A stretch of DNA of 64,000 nucleotides from Chryseobacterium sp. SNU WT5 (GCF_007362475.1 NZ_CP041687.1:1488001-1552000); one strand, 5' to 3'. Shown: positions 35,118-45,706, counted from the first letter of the stretch. Numbers and translations: made by a program. Notes: generated by a model from the letters alone, not told the origin.

Positions 35118-36944
35118 CTAATCTACGTCTTTATTCAAAAAACGGTTTTCTCTTACTTGCATTTTTCCATCGCTTTCTGCGAGAAAATTACTTATTTTCT
35201 GTTCCGATGCATTTTCCTGTCCGATAGAAATGTTTTTTCTTCGGAAAGCGGGAATAGTCTCGAATTCATTTTCTGGTTCGAAGTTCTGATATCGAGAATT
35301 AAATTGTTTTAATTTGTTTCTACGTTCCAAAACTTTGTCACTATTGGTAGTTTTAGTAATGAAAGTGAAATCATCTTCCACTTCAAACAAAGATTTTTCT
35401 TCTATTTTTTGTTCCACCTTAGGCTCGGATTTCTGAACCGGTACTTCTTCTTTAAGGATTACCTTTTGTTGTGGTGTTTCAACTTTGGGTTCCTCAATCG
35501 GTTCGTTTACGAAAAAACTGAATTCCATTGGCTTTTGTTCCGAGAAAGAATGATCTTTTGCTGGTGCTTCGTCCACTTTTTTATCTTCTGTTTCAAAAGA
35601 AAAAGATTGGGAAAGGGGTTCGTTACTCAATTCGTCATCATAAGTGAAAAGATCAAAATCATTTTTGTCTTCTTCTTGCTGATAGCTTGGTGCAGAGTAA
35701 TCTTCAATATCAAATTGATTTTCTTCTTTTGTAATTTCTTTTTCTACGATCATTTTAGTTTCTGTAGACCTTACTGTGAAGTCATTTGTAGGAAACTCAT
35801 CTTCATCATCTAAAATGAAAAGATTTTTAGATCGCGGATTTTCGTTATAAATTTCTTGTTTTTCGGCGTTCGATTTAAAAACAGCTTCTCTTTTTGTAGC
35901 AGGTTCAATAGAGTCAGATAAAGTGAATTTTACCTTCTCTGTCACTCCTGTCGTTTTGTGATGATCTTTAGAAAAACCAGTAGCAATTACCAACACGCTT
36001 ACCGCATCTCCTAGTTCTTCGTCGGTACCAACTCCGAATATAATATCGGCTGTATTACCAGCTTCCTGTTGGATATGGTCCATGATTACTCCGATTTCAT
36101 CCATGGTCACTTCTTCAGTACCACTTCTGATCAAGAGTAGAACATTTTTCGCTCCGGTTATTTTATTATCATTCAATAATGGTGAGTCCAATGCTTTTTT
36201 CACTGCTTCTTCGGCTTTGTTTTCACCTGAGGCAACTCCATTTGACATTAAGGCGGTTCCAGAATTTGCAAGTACAGATTTCGCATCCCGGAAGTCAATA
36301 TTTACATCGAAGTAACCAGTAATAACTTCTGCCATTCCTTTTGCAGCGTTAGTTAACACTTCATCTGCTTTAGAAAAACCTGATTTAAAACCAAGATTTC
36401 CGTATTGTTGACGCAGTTTGTCATTATTAATGACAATCAGTGAATCCACGTTATTGCGTAGTTTGTCCAAACCTAATTCAGCTTGATCCAATCTTCGTTT
36501 TCCTTCAAAACTAAAAGGTACGGTAACGATTCCTACAGTAAGGATTCCCATATCTTTCGCCACTTTTGCAATCACAGGTGCAGCGCCCGTTCCGGTTCCA
36601 CCACCCATTCCGGCCGTAATGAAAACCATTTTGGTGTTTTGTCCCATCGCAGCTTTTATATCTTCGATACTTTCGATGGCAGCTTTTTCACCTACCTCAG
36701 GATCGGCTCCAGCGCCAAGTCCCTCTGTGATAGTTACTCCTAACTGCACTTTATTTGCGACAGGATTATTATCCAGCGTCTGCGAATCGGTGTTGCATAT
36801 TACGAAATCTACTCCGTAGATTCCTCTTTCGTACATGTGTTTTAATGCGTTGTTTCCACCGCCGCCAACTCCAATTACTTTAATTATTGATGAATTTCCT
36901 TTTGGTAAATCAAATGAAAATCCAGGGGTGTTTATATTGTCCAT
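35118..36944 (-). CDS. ftsZ: Cell division protein FtsZ
   Basis: A 608-residue tubulin-like GTPase that forms the division ring. The globular domain (about 1-325) has the tubulin signature GGGTGTG (114-120) and the catalytic T7 loop NIDFRD (about 217-222). The unusual part is a C-terminal tail of about 280 residues, acidic and Gln/Glu-rich, much longer than the 50-70 residues of E. coli FtsZ. A motif like the FtsA-binding peptide (ETIPAFRRKNI) lies about 50 residues before the end, and the protein ends RFLNKDVD. Long tails of this type are common in Flavobacteriia. ftsA precedes it by 16 bases. Confidence 0.97.
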   Translation of the reverse strand: MDNINTPGFSFDLPKGNSSIIKVIGVGGGGNNALKHMYERGIYGVDFVICNTDSQTLDNNPVANKVQLGVTITEGLGAGADPEVGEKAAIESIEDIKAAMGQNTKMVFITAGMGGGTGTGAAPVIAKVAKDMGILTVGIVTVPFSFEGKRRLDQAELGLDKLRNNVDSLIVINNDKLRQQYGNLGFKSGFSKADEVLTNAAKGMAEVITGYFDVNIDFRDAKSVLANSGTALMSNGVASGENKAEEAVKKALDSPLLNDNKITGAKNVLLLIRSGTEEVTMDEIGVIMDHIQQEAGNTADIIFGVGTDEELGDAVSVLVIATGFSKDHHKTTGVTEKVKFTLSDSIEPATKREAVFKSNAEKQEIYNENPRSKNLFILDDEDEFPTNDFTVRSTETKMIVEKEITKEENQFDIEDYSAPSYQQEEDKNDFDLFTYDDELSNEPLSQSFSFETEDKKVDEAPAKDHSFSEQKPMEFSFFVNEPIEEPKVETPQQKVILKEEVPVQKSEPKVEQKIEEKSLFEVEDDFTFITKTTNSDKVLERRNKLKQFNSRYQNFEPENEFETIPAFRRKNISIGQENASEQKISNFLAESDGKMQVRENRFLNKDVD

Positions 36945-36960
36945 AGTCTTGGTTTTTTAT

Positions 36961-38337
36961 TTATTCAACTTCTTCAAAGAATTTTTTTACGCTTTCCATT
37001 ATCTTTTGACCGATAGTCAACTTATTTTTTCTTTTTTCTTCAGCACGATTTCCCAGGTGCTCTTCAACCACTGCGTTATCTTGCAAGATAGGTTCTTCTG
37101 TTATTGCGTTTTCGCTTTCAGGAGAAGAATTTTGGATAGGCTCTAATTCTGCTGTTTCTGGGATGGCTTTTTTATCTCTAATTTTCAAACTTTCCATCAG
37201 TAATCCGATTGCAGTAGCATATTCCGGACCTTTTAAGAGTTGACTCTTGTCATTGACCACATATTCATTGGCAAAACCGATTCTGCTGTCGAAACCTGTA
37301 GTGTAATTTGCTAATTGTCGAAGATGCCGAAGGTTTGATCCACCACCTGTTAGAACGATTCCAGCGATTAATTTTTTCTTTTGTTCGAAAGCACCGTATG
37401 CTTTCAATTCTGTGTTTACCATTTCCAAAATTTCTTCCACTCTAGCATTAACGATCTGTGCTAAAGTTTTTAATGAAATTTCTTTATCAGGTCTTCCGTG
37501 TAATCCTGGAATGGTAACGAAAGTGGTGTCTTTTTCTAATTCAGGAACCGCAGATCCAAAATTCACTTTCAGTTTTTCTGCGTGTTTTTCGATGATTGAA
37601 CAACCTTCTTTAATGTCGTCGGTAATAATGCCACCACCATAAGGAATGACGCATGTATGGCGAATAATATTGTCTTTGAATATCGCAATATCTGTTGTGC
37701 CACCACCGATATCTACGATCGCAACTCCAGCTTCTTTTTCTTCTTTTGTAAGAACTGCTTCTGATGATGCGAGTGGTTCAAGCGTTAATGCTTCCATTTC
37801 TAAACCTGCCTCACGAACACATCTTGCTATGTTTCTAATGCTACCCATTTGGCCAACTACCACATGAAAATTAGCTTCTAAACGGGTTCCATGCATTCCT
37901 ACAGGTTCTTGGATCTCACCTTGAGAGTCTACTTTATATTCTTGAGGAAGAACATGAATGATTTCTTCACCCGGCAACATAACCAGCTGCTTAACCTGAT
38001 CTTTTAATTTTTCGATATCCTCATCAGTAATAAATTGATCCGGATTTTCTCTCATGATGTAATCCGAATGTTGAAGTGATCGGATATGTTTGCCAGCGAT
38101 ACCTACAGTAACATGATGTATGGGAACACCAGAACTTGATTGCGCCTGTGCTATAGCAGCCTTAATAGACTGAATTGTTTGGGAAATATTGTTTACAATA
38201 CCTTTGTGAACTCCTAAACTCTTTGCTGTTCCAACGCCGAGAACTTCAATTTTTCCGTGGGCGTTTCGTCGTCCGACAATGGCCACAATCTTAGTGGTAC
38301 CGATGTCGAGGCCTACTGAATACTCGTTATTTTCCAT
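36961..38337 (-). CDS. ftsA: Cell division protein FtsA
   Basis: A 458-residue actin-like ATPase that tethers FtsZ to the membrane. The actin-fold phosphate loops are visible: VGLDIGTTKIVAIVG (8-22), VDIGGGTTDIAIF (about 209-221) and VLTGGGSNLRHL (about 333-344). The C-terminal amphipathic helix is present (IMESVKKFFEEVE), preceded by a disordered, Glu-rich linker longer than in E. coli. It lies between ftsQ (78-base gap) and ftsZ (16-base gap). Confidence 0.96.
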   Translation of the reverse strand: MENNEYSVGLDIGTTKIVAIVGRRNAHGKIEVLGVGTAKSLGVHKGIVNNISQTIQSIKAAIAQAQSSSGVPIHHVTVGIAGKHIRSLQHSDYIMRENPDQFITDEDIEKLKDQVKQLVMLPGEEIIHVLPQEYKVDSQGEIQEPVGMHGTRLEANFHVVVGQMGSIRNIARCVREAGLEMEALTLEPLASSEAVLTKEEKEAGVAIVDIGGGTTDIAIFKDNIIRHTCVIPYGGGIITDDIKEGCSIIEKHAEKLKVNFGSAVPELEKDTTFVTIPGLHGRPDKEISLKTLAQIVNARVEEILEMVNTELKAYGAFEQKKKLIAGIVLTGGGSNLRHLRQLANYTTGFDSRIGFANEYVVNDKSQLLKGPEYATAIGLLMESLKIRDKKAIPETAELEPIQNSSPESENAITEEPILQDNAVVEEHLGNRAEEKRKNKLTIGQKIMESVKKFFEEVE

Positions 38338-38415
38338 TTTATATGTCGATTTGATTTTTTATATTCTTAAAAAAATCCTTTATTTTTCTAAACTTTCGTT
38401 AGAGGACTTTTTACG

Positions 38416-39378
38416 CTATTCTATTTTAACTTTTCCTTTTGGTTTGCTTTCCGGTTTTTGAATTACCTTCTTGGGTGATTTTTTTTCTATTTCCTTTTTC
38501 GGCTGACTGGTTTTTGGTTTAGTCTCTACAATGACTTTGGGTTGTTGCTTTTGTTCATTGAGAATTCTTTTCTCTGCCTCTTCTTTTTTCTTTTTAATAA
38601 GCGGCAATTTTTCCAATTCCTTTTTACCTACGGCGATAATGCTGTCATTATCTTTATATTTAGGATTTAGCGTGGTAACAATTTGGTTATCATATTTCAC
38701 CGATACCTTGGTGTATTTTTCCGGTTGTTGGTAGATCAGATATTTTTCAACAAATGCCTTAAATCCTTTTACTTTTAAATCTATATTTTCCAGATCACCA
38801 ATTTCTACATTGAAATATCCTTCGTTGGTCAGCAAGTCATAATTATCTTTAGATTTAGATATTCCTATGAAATATCTTTTACTGAACTCATCATGATTTA
38901 TTTTCTGAATCAATTCTGCCAACTTTACATATTCTGATTTCTTTACGTCACCCATGACCAGCATGCAAGGGAACGAATAGTTTTGTGAAGTTGGAAATTC
39001 AGTTCCCTTTTCATCTACGTAAAAATCCCGATTATCTTTATTTAAGCGGAATGCTGGCACCCTTTGTTTGATCTCTAAATTTAGACTCCCGTTTAAGTTC
39101 AAATAAACATTTGCACTATCCACGGCTGGTAGTTGATTCAATTTTTTCTCTAATTCCGGAATGTTGATATCTCCAATTTTTTTTGTTGGATTCGATTTTT
39201 TCACCAACTCTTTTACCTCTTTTTCATCGATAAAATAAACTGGGTTTTTAGTCTTTGTCATTTTCACGGAGATTTTCTCCATGGGTCTATCGTTGAATCT
39301 TTTCAATGAAAAACTCAGCAGAAACCCAAACAGGATTACTGTCACTAAAATTTTTAATATTCTGAATTTATTTTTCAT
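38416..39378 (-). CDS. ftsQ: Cell division protein FtsQ
   Basis: A 320-residue bitopic membrane protein that links the early ring to the septal synthase. A single helix lies near residues 8-25 (ILKILVTVILFGFLLSFSL), followed by a periplasmic POTRA-like domain (DEKEVKELVKK ... LEIKQRVPAFRLN) and the FtsQ beta domain. The C-terminal 60 residues are a Lys/Pro-rich tail (QPKKEIEKKSPKKVIQKPE) not found in E. coli FtsQ. The ATG overlaps the murC stop by 4 bases. Confidence 0.9.
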   Translation of the reverse strand: MKNKFRILKILVTVILFGFLLSFSLKRFNDRPMEKISVKMTKTKNPVYFIDEKEVKELVKKSNPTKKIGDINIPELEKKLNQLPAVDSANVYLNLNGSLNLEIKQRVPAFRLNKDNRDFYVDEKGTEFPTSQNYSFPCMLVMGDVKKSEYVKLAELIQKINHDEFSKRYFIGISKSKDNYDLLTNEGYFNVEIGDLENIDLKVKGFKAFVEKYLIYQQPEKYTKVSVKYDNQIVTTLNPKYKDNDSIIAVGKKELEKLPLIKKKKEEAEKRILNEQKQQPKVIVETKPKTSQPKKEIEKKSPKKVIQKPESKPKGKVKIE

Positions 39379-40736
39379 TTCCTATCTGAGAGCCATTCTA
39401 CAATTCCGTCGTTTAAAGTATCGATATTTCCTGCGCCAACCGTTAACAATACATCAAATTCTTTTTCTTTTATTTTGTTAAAGGTTTCTTCCAAAGTGGA
39501 AACTTCCTTTTTCTCTAATTCTATTTTATCCAATAACCATTCGGATGTAATTCCCTCGAAGTTTTCTTGTAATTCTCTCGCGGGATAAATATCCAAGAGT
39601 ATCAATTCATCCGCTTTATCTAAACTATCAGCAAATGCATCTGCGAAATCTCGTGTTCTACTGAAAAGATGGGGTTGAAAAACCACTAACAATTTCTTGT
39701 TAGGGTAGAAGGTTTTAATCGAACCAATTACTGCATTTAATTCCGTTGGATGATGTGCGTAATCATCGATATAAATTTTGCCACTTTCGAAGTTATGTTT
39801 CGTATAGCGTCTTTTAATTCCCTTGAAACTTGCAATCCCTTTCTTCAAAGTCTCAAAATCCACTCCGAAACTATTTAATAATGCAATCGCAGCAGTTGCA
39901 TTTTCAACATTATGAATTCCTGGGATTTCCCATATAAAATCATCTATTTCTTCTGTTGGCGAATGAAAGTCGAAATGGATCTTATCGCCAATTTCTCTAA
40001 CATTATCCGAGTAATAATCAGCTTCTTCATTTACTGCATACGTTTTTGTTTCTCGACCTATGCTAATTCCTTTTCTTACAAATAGTTGTTGACCTTTCGG
40101 AACTAAATCCGCAAAATCCTGAAATCCTTTTTGAATGGTTGCGTTATCACCATAAATATCCAAATGATCGGCATCGGTTGAAGTAATCACCGCCCAATCC
40201 GGAGAAAGGGTAAGGAAACTTCTATCGTATTCATCAGCTTCAACAACCGAAATGTCATTTCCTTTGAAATGGAAATTTGATTTAAAGTTTTCAGCGATTC
40301 CACCCAAAAAACAAGAGAATGGAAGATTTGCTTCTTCACATAAATGCGCTACCAAAGAGGAGGTTGTCGTTTTCCCGTGGGTGCCTGCAATTGCTATACA
40401 ATCGGTGTTTTCGGTAATCATTCCAAGAACTTTCGCTCTTTTTAAAACATCAAATTTATTATCATTAAAGTAATTAAGTAGATCCAGTTTTTTAATTGCT
40501 GGAGTATAGATTACCAACGTATTTTCTGGTTGTAGATTTTTGATTCTGTCATCGATATGATCTTCAAACTGTATGTTGATACCTTCTTCAACCAAAGCTT
40601 TTGTAAGCTTGGTGTGCATTTTATCATAACCCAACACGGTTTTCCCAGAGGCGTTGAAATAGCGAGCTAAAGCACTCATTCCGATGCCACCGATTCCTAC
40701 GAAGTAGAAGTTCTGATATGTTGTTAAGGGTTTCAT
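39375..40736 (-). CDS. murC: UDP-N-acetylmuramate--L-alanine ligase
   Basis: A 453-residue Mur ligase that adds L-Ala to UDP-MurNAc. The UDP-binding N-terminus is FVGIGGIGMSALARYF (12-27). The ATP loop is AGTHGKTTTSSLV (about 118-130), followed by VEADEYDRSF and, in the C-terminal domain, DDYAHHPTEL. Length is normal. It starts 1 base after murG and overlaps ftsQ by 4 bases, so it is translationally coupled within the dcw cluster. Confidence 0.97.
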   Translation of the reverse strand: MKPLTTYQNFYFVGIGGIGMSALARYFNASGKTVLGYDKMHTKLTKALVEEGINIQFEDHIDDRIKNLQPENTLVIYTPAIKKLDLLNYFNDNKFDVLKRAKVLGMITENTDCIAIAGTHGKTTTSSLVAHLCEEANLPFSCFLGGIAENFKSNFHFKGNDISVVEADEYDRSFLTLSPDWAVITSTDADHLDIYGDNATIQKGFQDFADLVPKGQQLFVRKGISIGRETKTYAVNEEADYYSDNVREIGDKIHFDFHSPTEEIDDFIWEIPGIHNVENATAAIALLNSFGVDFETLKKGIASFKGIKRRYTKHNFESGKIYIDDYAHHPTELNAVIGSIKTFYPNKKLLVVFQPHLFSRTRDFADAFADSLDKADELILLDIYPARELQENFEGITSEWLLDKIELEKKEVSTLEETFNKIKEKEFDVLLTVGAGNIDTLNDGIVEWLSDRK

Positions 40737-40737
40737 T

Positions 40738-41853
40738 TTATGCTTTGATATTTAAGGATGATAAAATTTCATCTACAATTTCTTCAGTTGCTAAAGGTTT
40801 TGCGAAGAATTTTAAATTCTCACTCATCTCATTTCGAACTTTTTCGTTTTCACAAATCTCCATCAAGGTCGTCCAGAATTTCTCTGCCATCTCCGTATCT
40901 TTAACCATTCTGGCTGCATTCTTTTCAACTAAAGTCATCGCATTTTTGGTTTGATGATCTTCCGCTGCAAAAGGAAATGGAACCAAAAGCACTGGTTTCT
41001 GTGCCATTGCCAATTCTGATATAGCAATCGCTCCAGCTCTGGAAACGATTACATCTGCTGCTGAATAGGCCAAAGCCATATCGGCAATAAATTCTTTCAA
41101 CTGAATTTGTGATTGATGATTCGATATTTTAGAATCTTCAGTCAAACTTTTATAATCCAGTTTGCCAGTTTGCCAAATCAGCTGAAAATCTTTCTCTATA
41201 AGTTTCTCTATATTTTCTTTCCAACCATTGTTCAACGTTCGTGAACCCAAAGATCCACCAACAGAAAGAATGGTCAGTTTATTTTTATCTAAACCTAATT
41301 TCTCTTTTGCCGAATCCATTTCCACCAAATCAGTAATGATGTTTTTTCGGATTGGATTTCCAAGGAAAAAAGTTTTGGTTTTCGGGAAGAAATGATCCAT
41401 ATTTGGATAAGCAGTAAAAACTCCTTTCGCTTTTCTGGACAAAAATTTATTTGTTTTTCCAGGCAAAGAATTCTGCTCCTGAACGAAAATAGGGATGCCT
41501 AAATTTGCCGCCATATAAAGTGCAGGTCCACTTGCAAATCCTCCGGTTCCTATTGCGAAGTCCGGTTGAAATTGTTTAATTGTTGTTCTTGCTTTGGCTA
41601 AACTTGAAAGCAACTTAAAAGGCAATCCGATATTTTTCAATAAATTCCCGCGATCAAATCCCGCGATATTTAAACCTATTATTTTGAACCCTGATTGTGG
41701 AACTTTTTCCATTTCCATTTTACCATTGGCTCCGATGAAAAAAAATTCTGCTTCAGGAAATCTGTTTTGGATTTCCTGCGCAATCGCAATCGCCGGAAAG
41801 ATGTGTCCTCCGGTTCCGCCGCCGCTCATTAGAATTTTTATTTTTTTGTTCAT
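40738..41853 (-). CDS. murG: UDP-GlcNAc:lipid I N-acetylglucosaminyltransferase
   Basis: A 371-residue GT28 enzyme that makes lipid II from lipid I at the inner membrane face. The N-terminal glycine loop is MSGGGTGGHIFPAIAIA (9-25), then GTGGFASGPALYMAA (about 102-116), a conserved HGQ-like EQNSLPGKTNK motif, SVGGSLGSRTLNN and, in the donor domain, SRAGAIAISELA with VPFPFAAEDHQ. Full length. It follows ftsW by 3 bases. Confidence 0.97.
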   Translation of the reverse strand: MNKKIKILMSGGGTGGHIFPAIAIAQEIQNRFPEAEFFFIGANGKMEMEKVPQSGFKIIGLNIAGFDRGNLLKNIGLPFKLLSSLAKARTTIKQFQPDFAIGTGGFASGPALYMAANLGIPIFVQEQNSLPGKTNKFLSRKAKGVFTAYPNMDHFFPKTKTFFLGNPIRKNIITDLVEMDSAKEKLGLDKNKLTILSVGGSLGSRTLNNGWKENIEKLIEKDFQLIWQTGKLDYKSLTEDSKISNHQSQIQLKEFIADMALAYSAADVIVSRAGAIAISELAMAQKPVLLVPFPFAAEDHQTKNAMTLVEKNAARMVKDTEMAEKFWTTLMEICENEKVRNEMSENLKFFAKPLATEEIVDEILSSLNIKA

Positions 41854-41856
41854 GTT

Positions 41857-43080
41857 TTATGCGATATCATTTATTTCTTCGATACTCTGTTTTTTGCCCA
41901 TTCCTTCTTCATCATATACCTGTATTCTGGAACTTACATTTAAAATGATTCCCAGCTGAATATAGGTCACCAGCATTGATGTTCCACCGTAACTAATCAA
42001 AGGCAGTGGTTGTCCGGTCACAGGAATCAGATTTACCGCCACAGCAATATTTACCGAAAGCTGTACAAAAATCATTGTGCCTAAACTTAAGACCAGCAAG
42101 CTCCCAAAGAAAGCCGGCATTTTACTGGCGATCATCACGATCCGTATTATCATTATTAAATAGAGCGCTATTAATACCATTGCTCCAATAAACCCGTATT
42201 CTTCAACAATAATGGCAAAAATAAAATCTGAGGCAGACTGTGGAAGCATCTGTTTCAAAGCGCTTTTTCCGGGTCCCATTCCGGCAATTCCACCATGTAC
42301 AATTGCGGCTTTGGCTTGCATCACCTGATAGTTTTTTGCTTTATCTACCTCATCCTCAACTTGGCTTTCCTTCTTTGTGAAGGTTTCGATACGACTCATC
42401 CAGGTATGTACTCGATTATTACCAATCAAATCTGTTTTTAAAGCCAAAAACATGAAAATACCTATAAACACGGATGATATTCCTACGAAGCCAAGAATGT
42501 ATTTTTTGTTAAGTTGACCAATAAACATAACGATTAGGGAAACCATTAAAATCATTAAAGCAGTAGAGCCATTGTCTTTTGCCACGAGTATGAATACCAG
42601 CAGAACCGGTCCGAAAATATAGAATATATTCTCTATCGGAAGCCGTTCTCTTTTGATTTTCTTAGTTAAATATCGACAGAGATAAATTACTAACATTAAA
42701 TACGCGAAAGAAGAGGGCTGGAAAGATATTGGTGTTCCCGGAATTTTTAACCATCGTGAAGCCGAAGCGCCATCAATTGTTTGCCCTGAAACCATTGTTA
42801 AACCCAGCAGAACAATCATAAACGCTAACAGAATACTGCTGAGTTTACCGATATGCTCGTACTTAAACACCCCGACAAAGCGCATGATTGCCAAACCAAG
42901 TACTACGAAAAAAGTATGTTTAATAAGGTGCGAAGTTGTAGTTCCGCTGTTAACAATATATTCTAAATTGGAGCTGGCAGAGTAGACGGGGAATACCGAG
43001 AAGAACGAAATCAATAAGATCACGCTCCATAGCACCTTGTCGCCTTTTAACAATTCAAATTTGTATTCTCTTTCCTGCAT
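41857..43080 (-). CDS. ftsW: Septal peptidoglycan polymerase FtsW
   Basis: A 407-residue SEDS protein with about ten helices that polymerises lipid II at the septum together with FtsI. Hallmarks are DGASASRWLKIPG, SFQPSSFAYLMLVIYL, LAKDNGSTALMI (essential Asp) and FIFAIIVEEYGFIGAM. It lies between murD (13-base gap) and murG (3-base gap). Cluster position distinguishes it from RodA. Confidence 0.95.
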   Translation of the reverse strand: MQEREYKFELLKGDKVLWSVILLISFFSVFPVYSASSNLEYIVNSGTTTSHLIKHTFFVVLGLAIMRFVGVFKYEHIGKLSSILLAFMIVLLGLTMVSGQTIDGASASRWLKIPGTPISFQPSSFAYLMLVIYLCRYLTKKIKRERLPIENIFYIFGPVLLVFILVAKDNGSTALMILMVSLIVMFIGQLNKKYILGFVGISSVFIGIFMFLALKTDLIGNNRVHTWMSRIETFTKKESQVEDEVDKAKNYQVMQAKAAIVHGGIAGMGPGKSALKQMLPQSASDFIFAIIVEEYGFIGAMVLIALYLIMIIRIVMIASKMPAFFGSLLVLSLGTMIFVQLSVNIAVAVNLIPVTGQPLPLISYGGTSMLVTYIQLGIILNVSSRIQVYDEEGMGKKQSIEEINDIA

Positions 43081-43093
43081 TTTTAATCTACGA

Positions 43094-44431
43094 TTAGTCG
43101 ATTGCTTTTTTTATTACTTCTTTTTTAAACTGATTCCCGCGGTCTTCATAATTATCGAAAAGGTCGAAACTTGCGCAGCATGGTGAAAGCAAAACTGTGT
43201 CACCTTTTTCCGCTAATGATCTGGAGATCTTTATCGCTTCTTCCATACTTGACGTGCTATAAATCGCCTCCTTTTTATCTTTAAAAAAGTCTATAATTTT
43301 CTGATTGTCGAGTCCAAGACAAATAATAGCTTTAACCTTTCTTTTAACTAAGTTTTCTATTTCGGTATAATCATTTCCTTTATCTACCCCACCAACAATC
43401 CAAACGGTAGGCTGTTTCATACTTTCTAAAGCAAAGTAGGCTGCATTTACATTCGTCGCCTTACTGTCGTTAATGAACGTTACGCCATTAATTTGGGCGA
43501 CTTGTTCTAAACGATGCTCCACCGCTTGAAACGTCATTAATGAATTTCTTATGCTTTCATTGCTTATTTTCAGTATCTTACTGGCAATAGAGGCTGCTAG
43601 GCTGTTCGCGATATTATGATTTCCAACTAAAGAAAGTTCTGCTATTTTCATAGAAAACTCATCTTCAATCTTCACCATGATCTTATCATTATGAATATAA
43701 CCGCCTTCTTTCAATTTCTTTTTTGTAGAAAAGGGAATTTTTTTCGCTTTGATTGCTAGTTTTTCGAGTAAATTCATACTCATTTCATCATCCTTATTAT
43801 AGATGAAGAAGTTATCATTCTCTTGATTTTCAGCGATTCTGAATTTTGCCATGGCATAATCTTCATAATTGTAATTGTACTGATCGAGATGATCCTGACT
43901 TAAATTCAATAACAAAGAAATAAACGGTCGGAAATTTTGAATATCATCTAACTGAAAAGAACTTACTTCCAATACATAATAATCGAAATTTTCGTCCGCT
44001 ACTTGTCTTGCAAAACTTTTCCCGATATTCCCGGCTAAACCAACATTCAAATGATCATTTTTTAAAATATGGTAGATCAATGACGTGGTTGTGGTTTTGC
44101 CGTTACTTCCAGTAATTGCAATAATTTTTGCGGGAGTAAATTCGGCTGCAAATTCAATTTCAGAAGACAGTCGAATACCTTTTTGATTAATTTTAAAGAT
44201 AATATCTGCCTTCTTCGGAATTCCTGGGGACTTAATGATCCAGTCTGCTTCAAGAATCCTTTCTTCGTCATGGTGTTCTTCTTCAAACTCAATACCGGCT
44301 TCAGTTAATTGCTTTTTATAATTGTCCTTAATCGCACCTTTATCCGAAAGAAAAACATTTAAGCCTTTCTTCTTCGCTAAATACGCAGCACCAACACCAC
44401 TTTCTCCGCCACCTAAAACAACTATTTTCAT
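43094..44431 (-). CDS. murD: UDP-N-acetylmuramoyl-L-alanine--D-glutamate ligase
   Basis: A 445-residue Mur ligase that adds D-Glu. It has the N-terminal VVLGGGESGVGAAYLAKKKG loop, the ATP loop ITGSNGKTTTTSLIYHI (about 106-122), VLEVSSFQLD, FINDSKATNVNAAYFAL and the final SPCCASFDLFDNYEDRG motif. Full length and intact. It starts 6 bases after mraY. Confidence 0.97.
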   Translation of the reverse strand: MKIVVLGGGESGVGAAYLAKKKGLNVFLSDKGAIKDNYKKQLTEAGIEFEEEHHDEERILEADWIIKSPGIPKKADIIFKINQKGIRLSSEIEFAAEFTPAKIIAITGSNGKTTTTSLIYHILKNDHLNVGLAGNIGKSFARQVADENFDYYVLEVSSFQLDDIQNFRPFISLLLNLSQDHLDQYNYNYEDYAMAKFRIAENQENDNFFIYNKDDEMSMNLLEKLAIKAKKIPFSTKKKLKEGGYIHNDKIMVKIEDEFSMKIAELSLVGNHNIANSLAASIASKILKISNESIRNSLMTFQAVEHRLEQVAQINGVTFINDSKATNVNAAYFALESMKQPTVWIVGGVDKGNDYTEIENLVKRKVKAIICLGLDNQKIIDFFKDKKEAIYSTSSMEEAIKISRSLAEKGDTVLLSPCCASFDLFDNYEDRGNQFKKEVIKKAID

Positions 44432-44437
44432 ATTCTT

Positions 44438-45679
44438 TTATCTGACTTTTAAAGTGATTAAACAAATTATTGCGAACAGCACTCCGATAATAACCATGCG
44501 GTTTACAATCTTGCTTTCGTGATAACCTTCTTTTTGATAATGGTGATGAAGAGGAGACATTTTGAACAGCCTATTATTCTGGGCATACTCCAGTCCGTAT
44601 TTTCTTTTTCTGTATTTAAATACTCCAACCTGCAGCATTACGGAAACATTTTCGATGAGGAAAATTCCACACAGCACAGGAATCAATAACTCTTTTCTTA
44701 GGATAATTGCTAGAACTGCAATTACTCCCCCCAACATTAAACTTCCTGTATCTCCCATGAATACTTGTGCGGGATAGGTATTGTACCAGAAAAAGCCAAT
44801 TACTGCACCAACAAGAGCGAGGGCAAAAATGGTTGTTTCCCCCATATTTGGCAGGAACATGATATTGAGATAATCTGCGAAAATGATGTTTCCAGAGAGG
44901 TAGGCAAAAAGAGATAATGTAAGCAGAATGACGACACTCGTGCCCGCGGCGAGACCGTCGATCCCGTCGGTGATGTTGGCGCCGTTCGAAACAGCAGTTA
45001 CAATAAAAATAACCATTGGGATAAAAACTACCCATGCCCACTCGTGTGCATCTTCAGGCGTCATCCAGAATAAGATACCACTATAATCAAATTCGTTATT
45101 TTTTACAAAAGGAACCGTGGAAACAGTTGATTTCTCCGGTTGCATGAAGTTCGCTTCCACATTATTTCGGTTCACTTCTTTGGCATCTGCATATTTTCTT
45201 TTCACCGTAATATCTGGGTGAAAGTACATGGTTATGCCAATAATTAATCCTAATCCAACCTGTCCTATGACTTTGAATTTTCCGCTTAGCCCGTCTTTGT
45301 TCTTTTTAATTTTCTTTAAATAATCATCGATGAAACCAATTGCACCCATCCAAACTACAGAGATAATTAGCAGAACAATATAAATATTCAAAACCCTGGT
45401 AAATAGCAGGACCGGTATCAGCGTTGCCATAATGATAATTAAACCTCCCATTGTTGGCGTGCCTTCTTTTTGTTTTTGGCCATCTAAACCTAAATCACGA
45501 ACTAACTCACCCATTTGCTTATTTCGCAAATAGTTGATAATTTTTTTACCAAAAACCAACGCAATAATTAGAGAGAGTAGAACCGCCATTCCCGCCCGGA
45601 AGGATATGAATTTAAACATGCCCATTCCTGGAATGTGAATTCCATGGTCGCTCAAATATTCGAATAGGTAATATAACAT
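44438..45679 (-). CDS. mraY: Phospho-N-acetylmuramoyl-pentapeptide transferase
   Basis: A 413-residue polytopic membrane enzyme that transfers phospho-MurNAc-pentapeptide to undecaprenyl phosphate, giving lipid I. The motifs [32 protein letters not shown] and [11 protein letters not shown] are present, with [15 protein letters not shown] near the C-terminus. It is about 50 residues longer than E. coli MraY (360 residues) because of an insertion between helices (around 155-215, [15 protein letters not shown]) that is usual in Bacteroidota. murE lies 27 bases upstream; no murF is between them. Confidence 0.96.
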   Translation of the reverse strand: MLYYLFEYLSDHGIHIPGMGMFKFISFRAGMAVLLSLIIALVFGKKIINYLRNKQMGELVRDLGLDGQKQKEGTPTMGGLIIIMATLIPVLLFTRVLNIYIVLLIISVVWMGAIGFIDDYLKKIKKNKDGLSGKFKVIGQVGLGLIIGITMYFHPDITVKRKYADAKEVNRNNVEANFMQPEKSTVSTVPFVKNNEFDYSGILFWMTPEDAHEWAWVVFIPMVIFIVTAVSNGANITDGIDGLAAGTSVVILLTLSLFAYLSGNIIFADYLNIMFLPNMGETTIFALALVGAVIGFFWYNTYPAQVFMGDTGSLMLGGVIAVLAIILRKELLIPVLCGIFLIENVSVMLQVGVFKYRKRKYGLEYAQNNRLFKMSPLHHHYQKEGYHESKIVNRMVIIGVLFAIICLITLKVR

Positions 45680-45706
45680 GTTGTATTATTTAATCTTCAG
45701 TTGTTG

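Noticed and set aside
35409-35813. 134-codon plus-strand frame over the ftsZ tail
   Set aside because: It is rich in Phe and Ile, the reverse complement of the Glu/Lys-rich tail, and has no domain.
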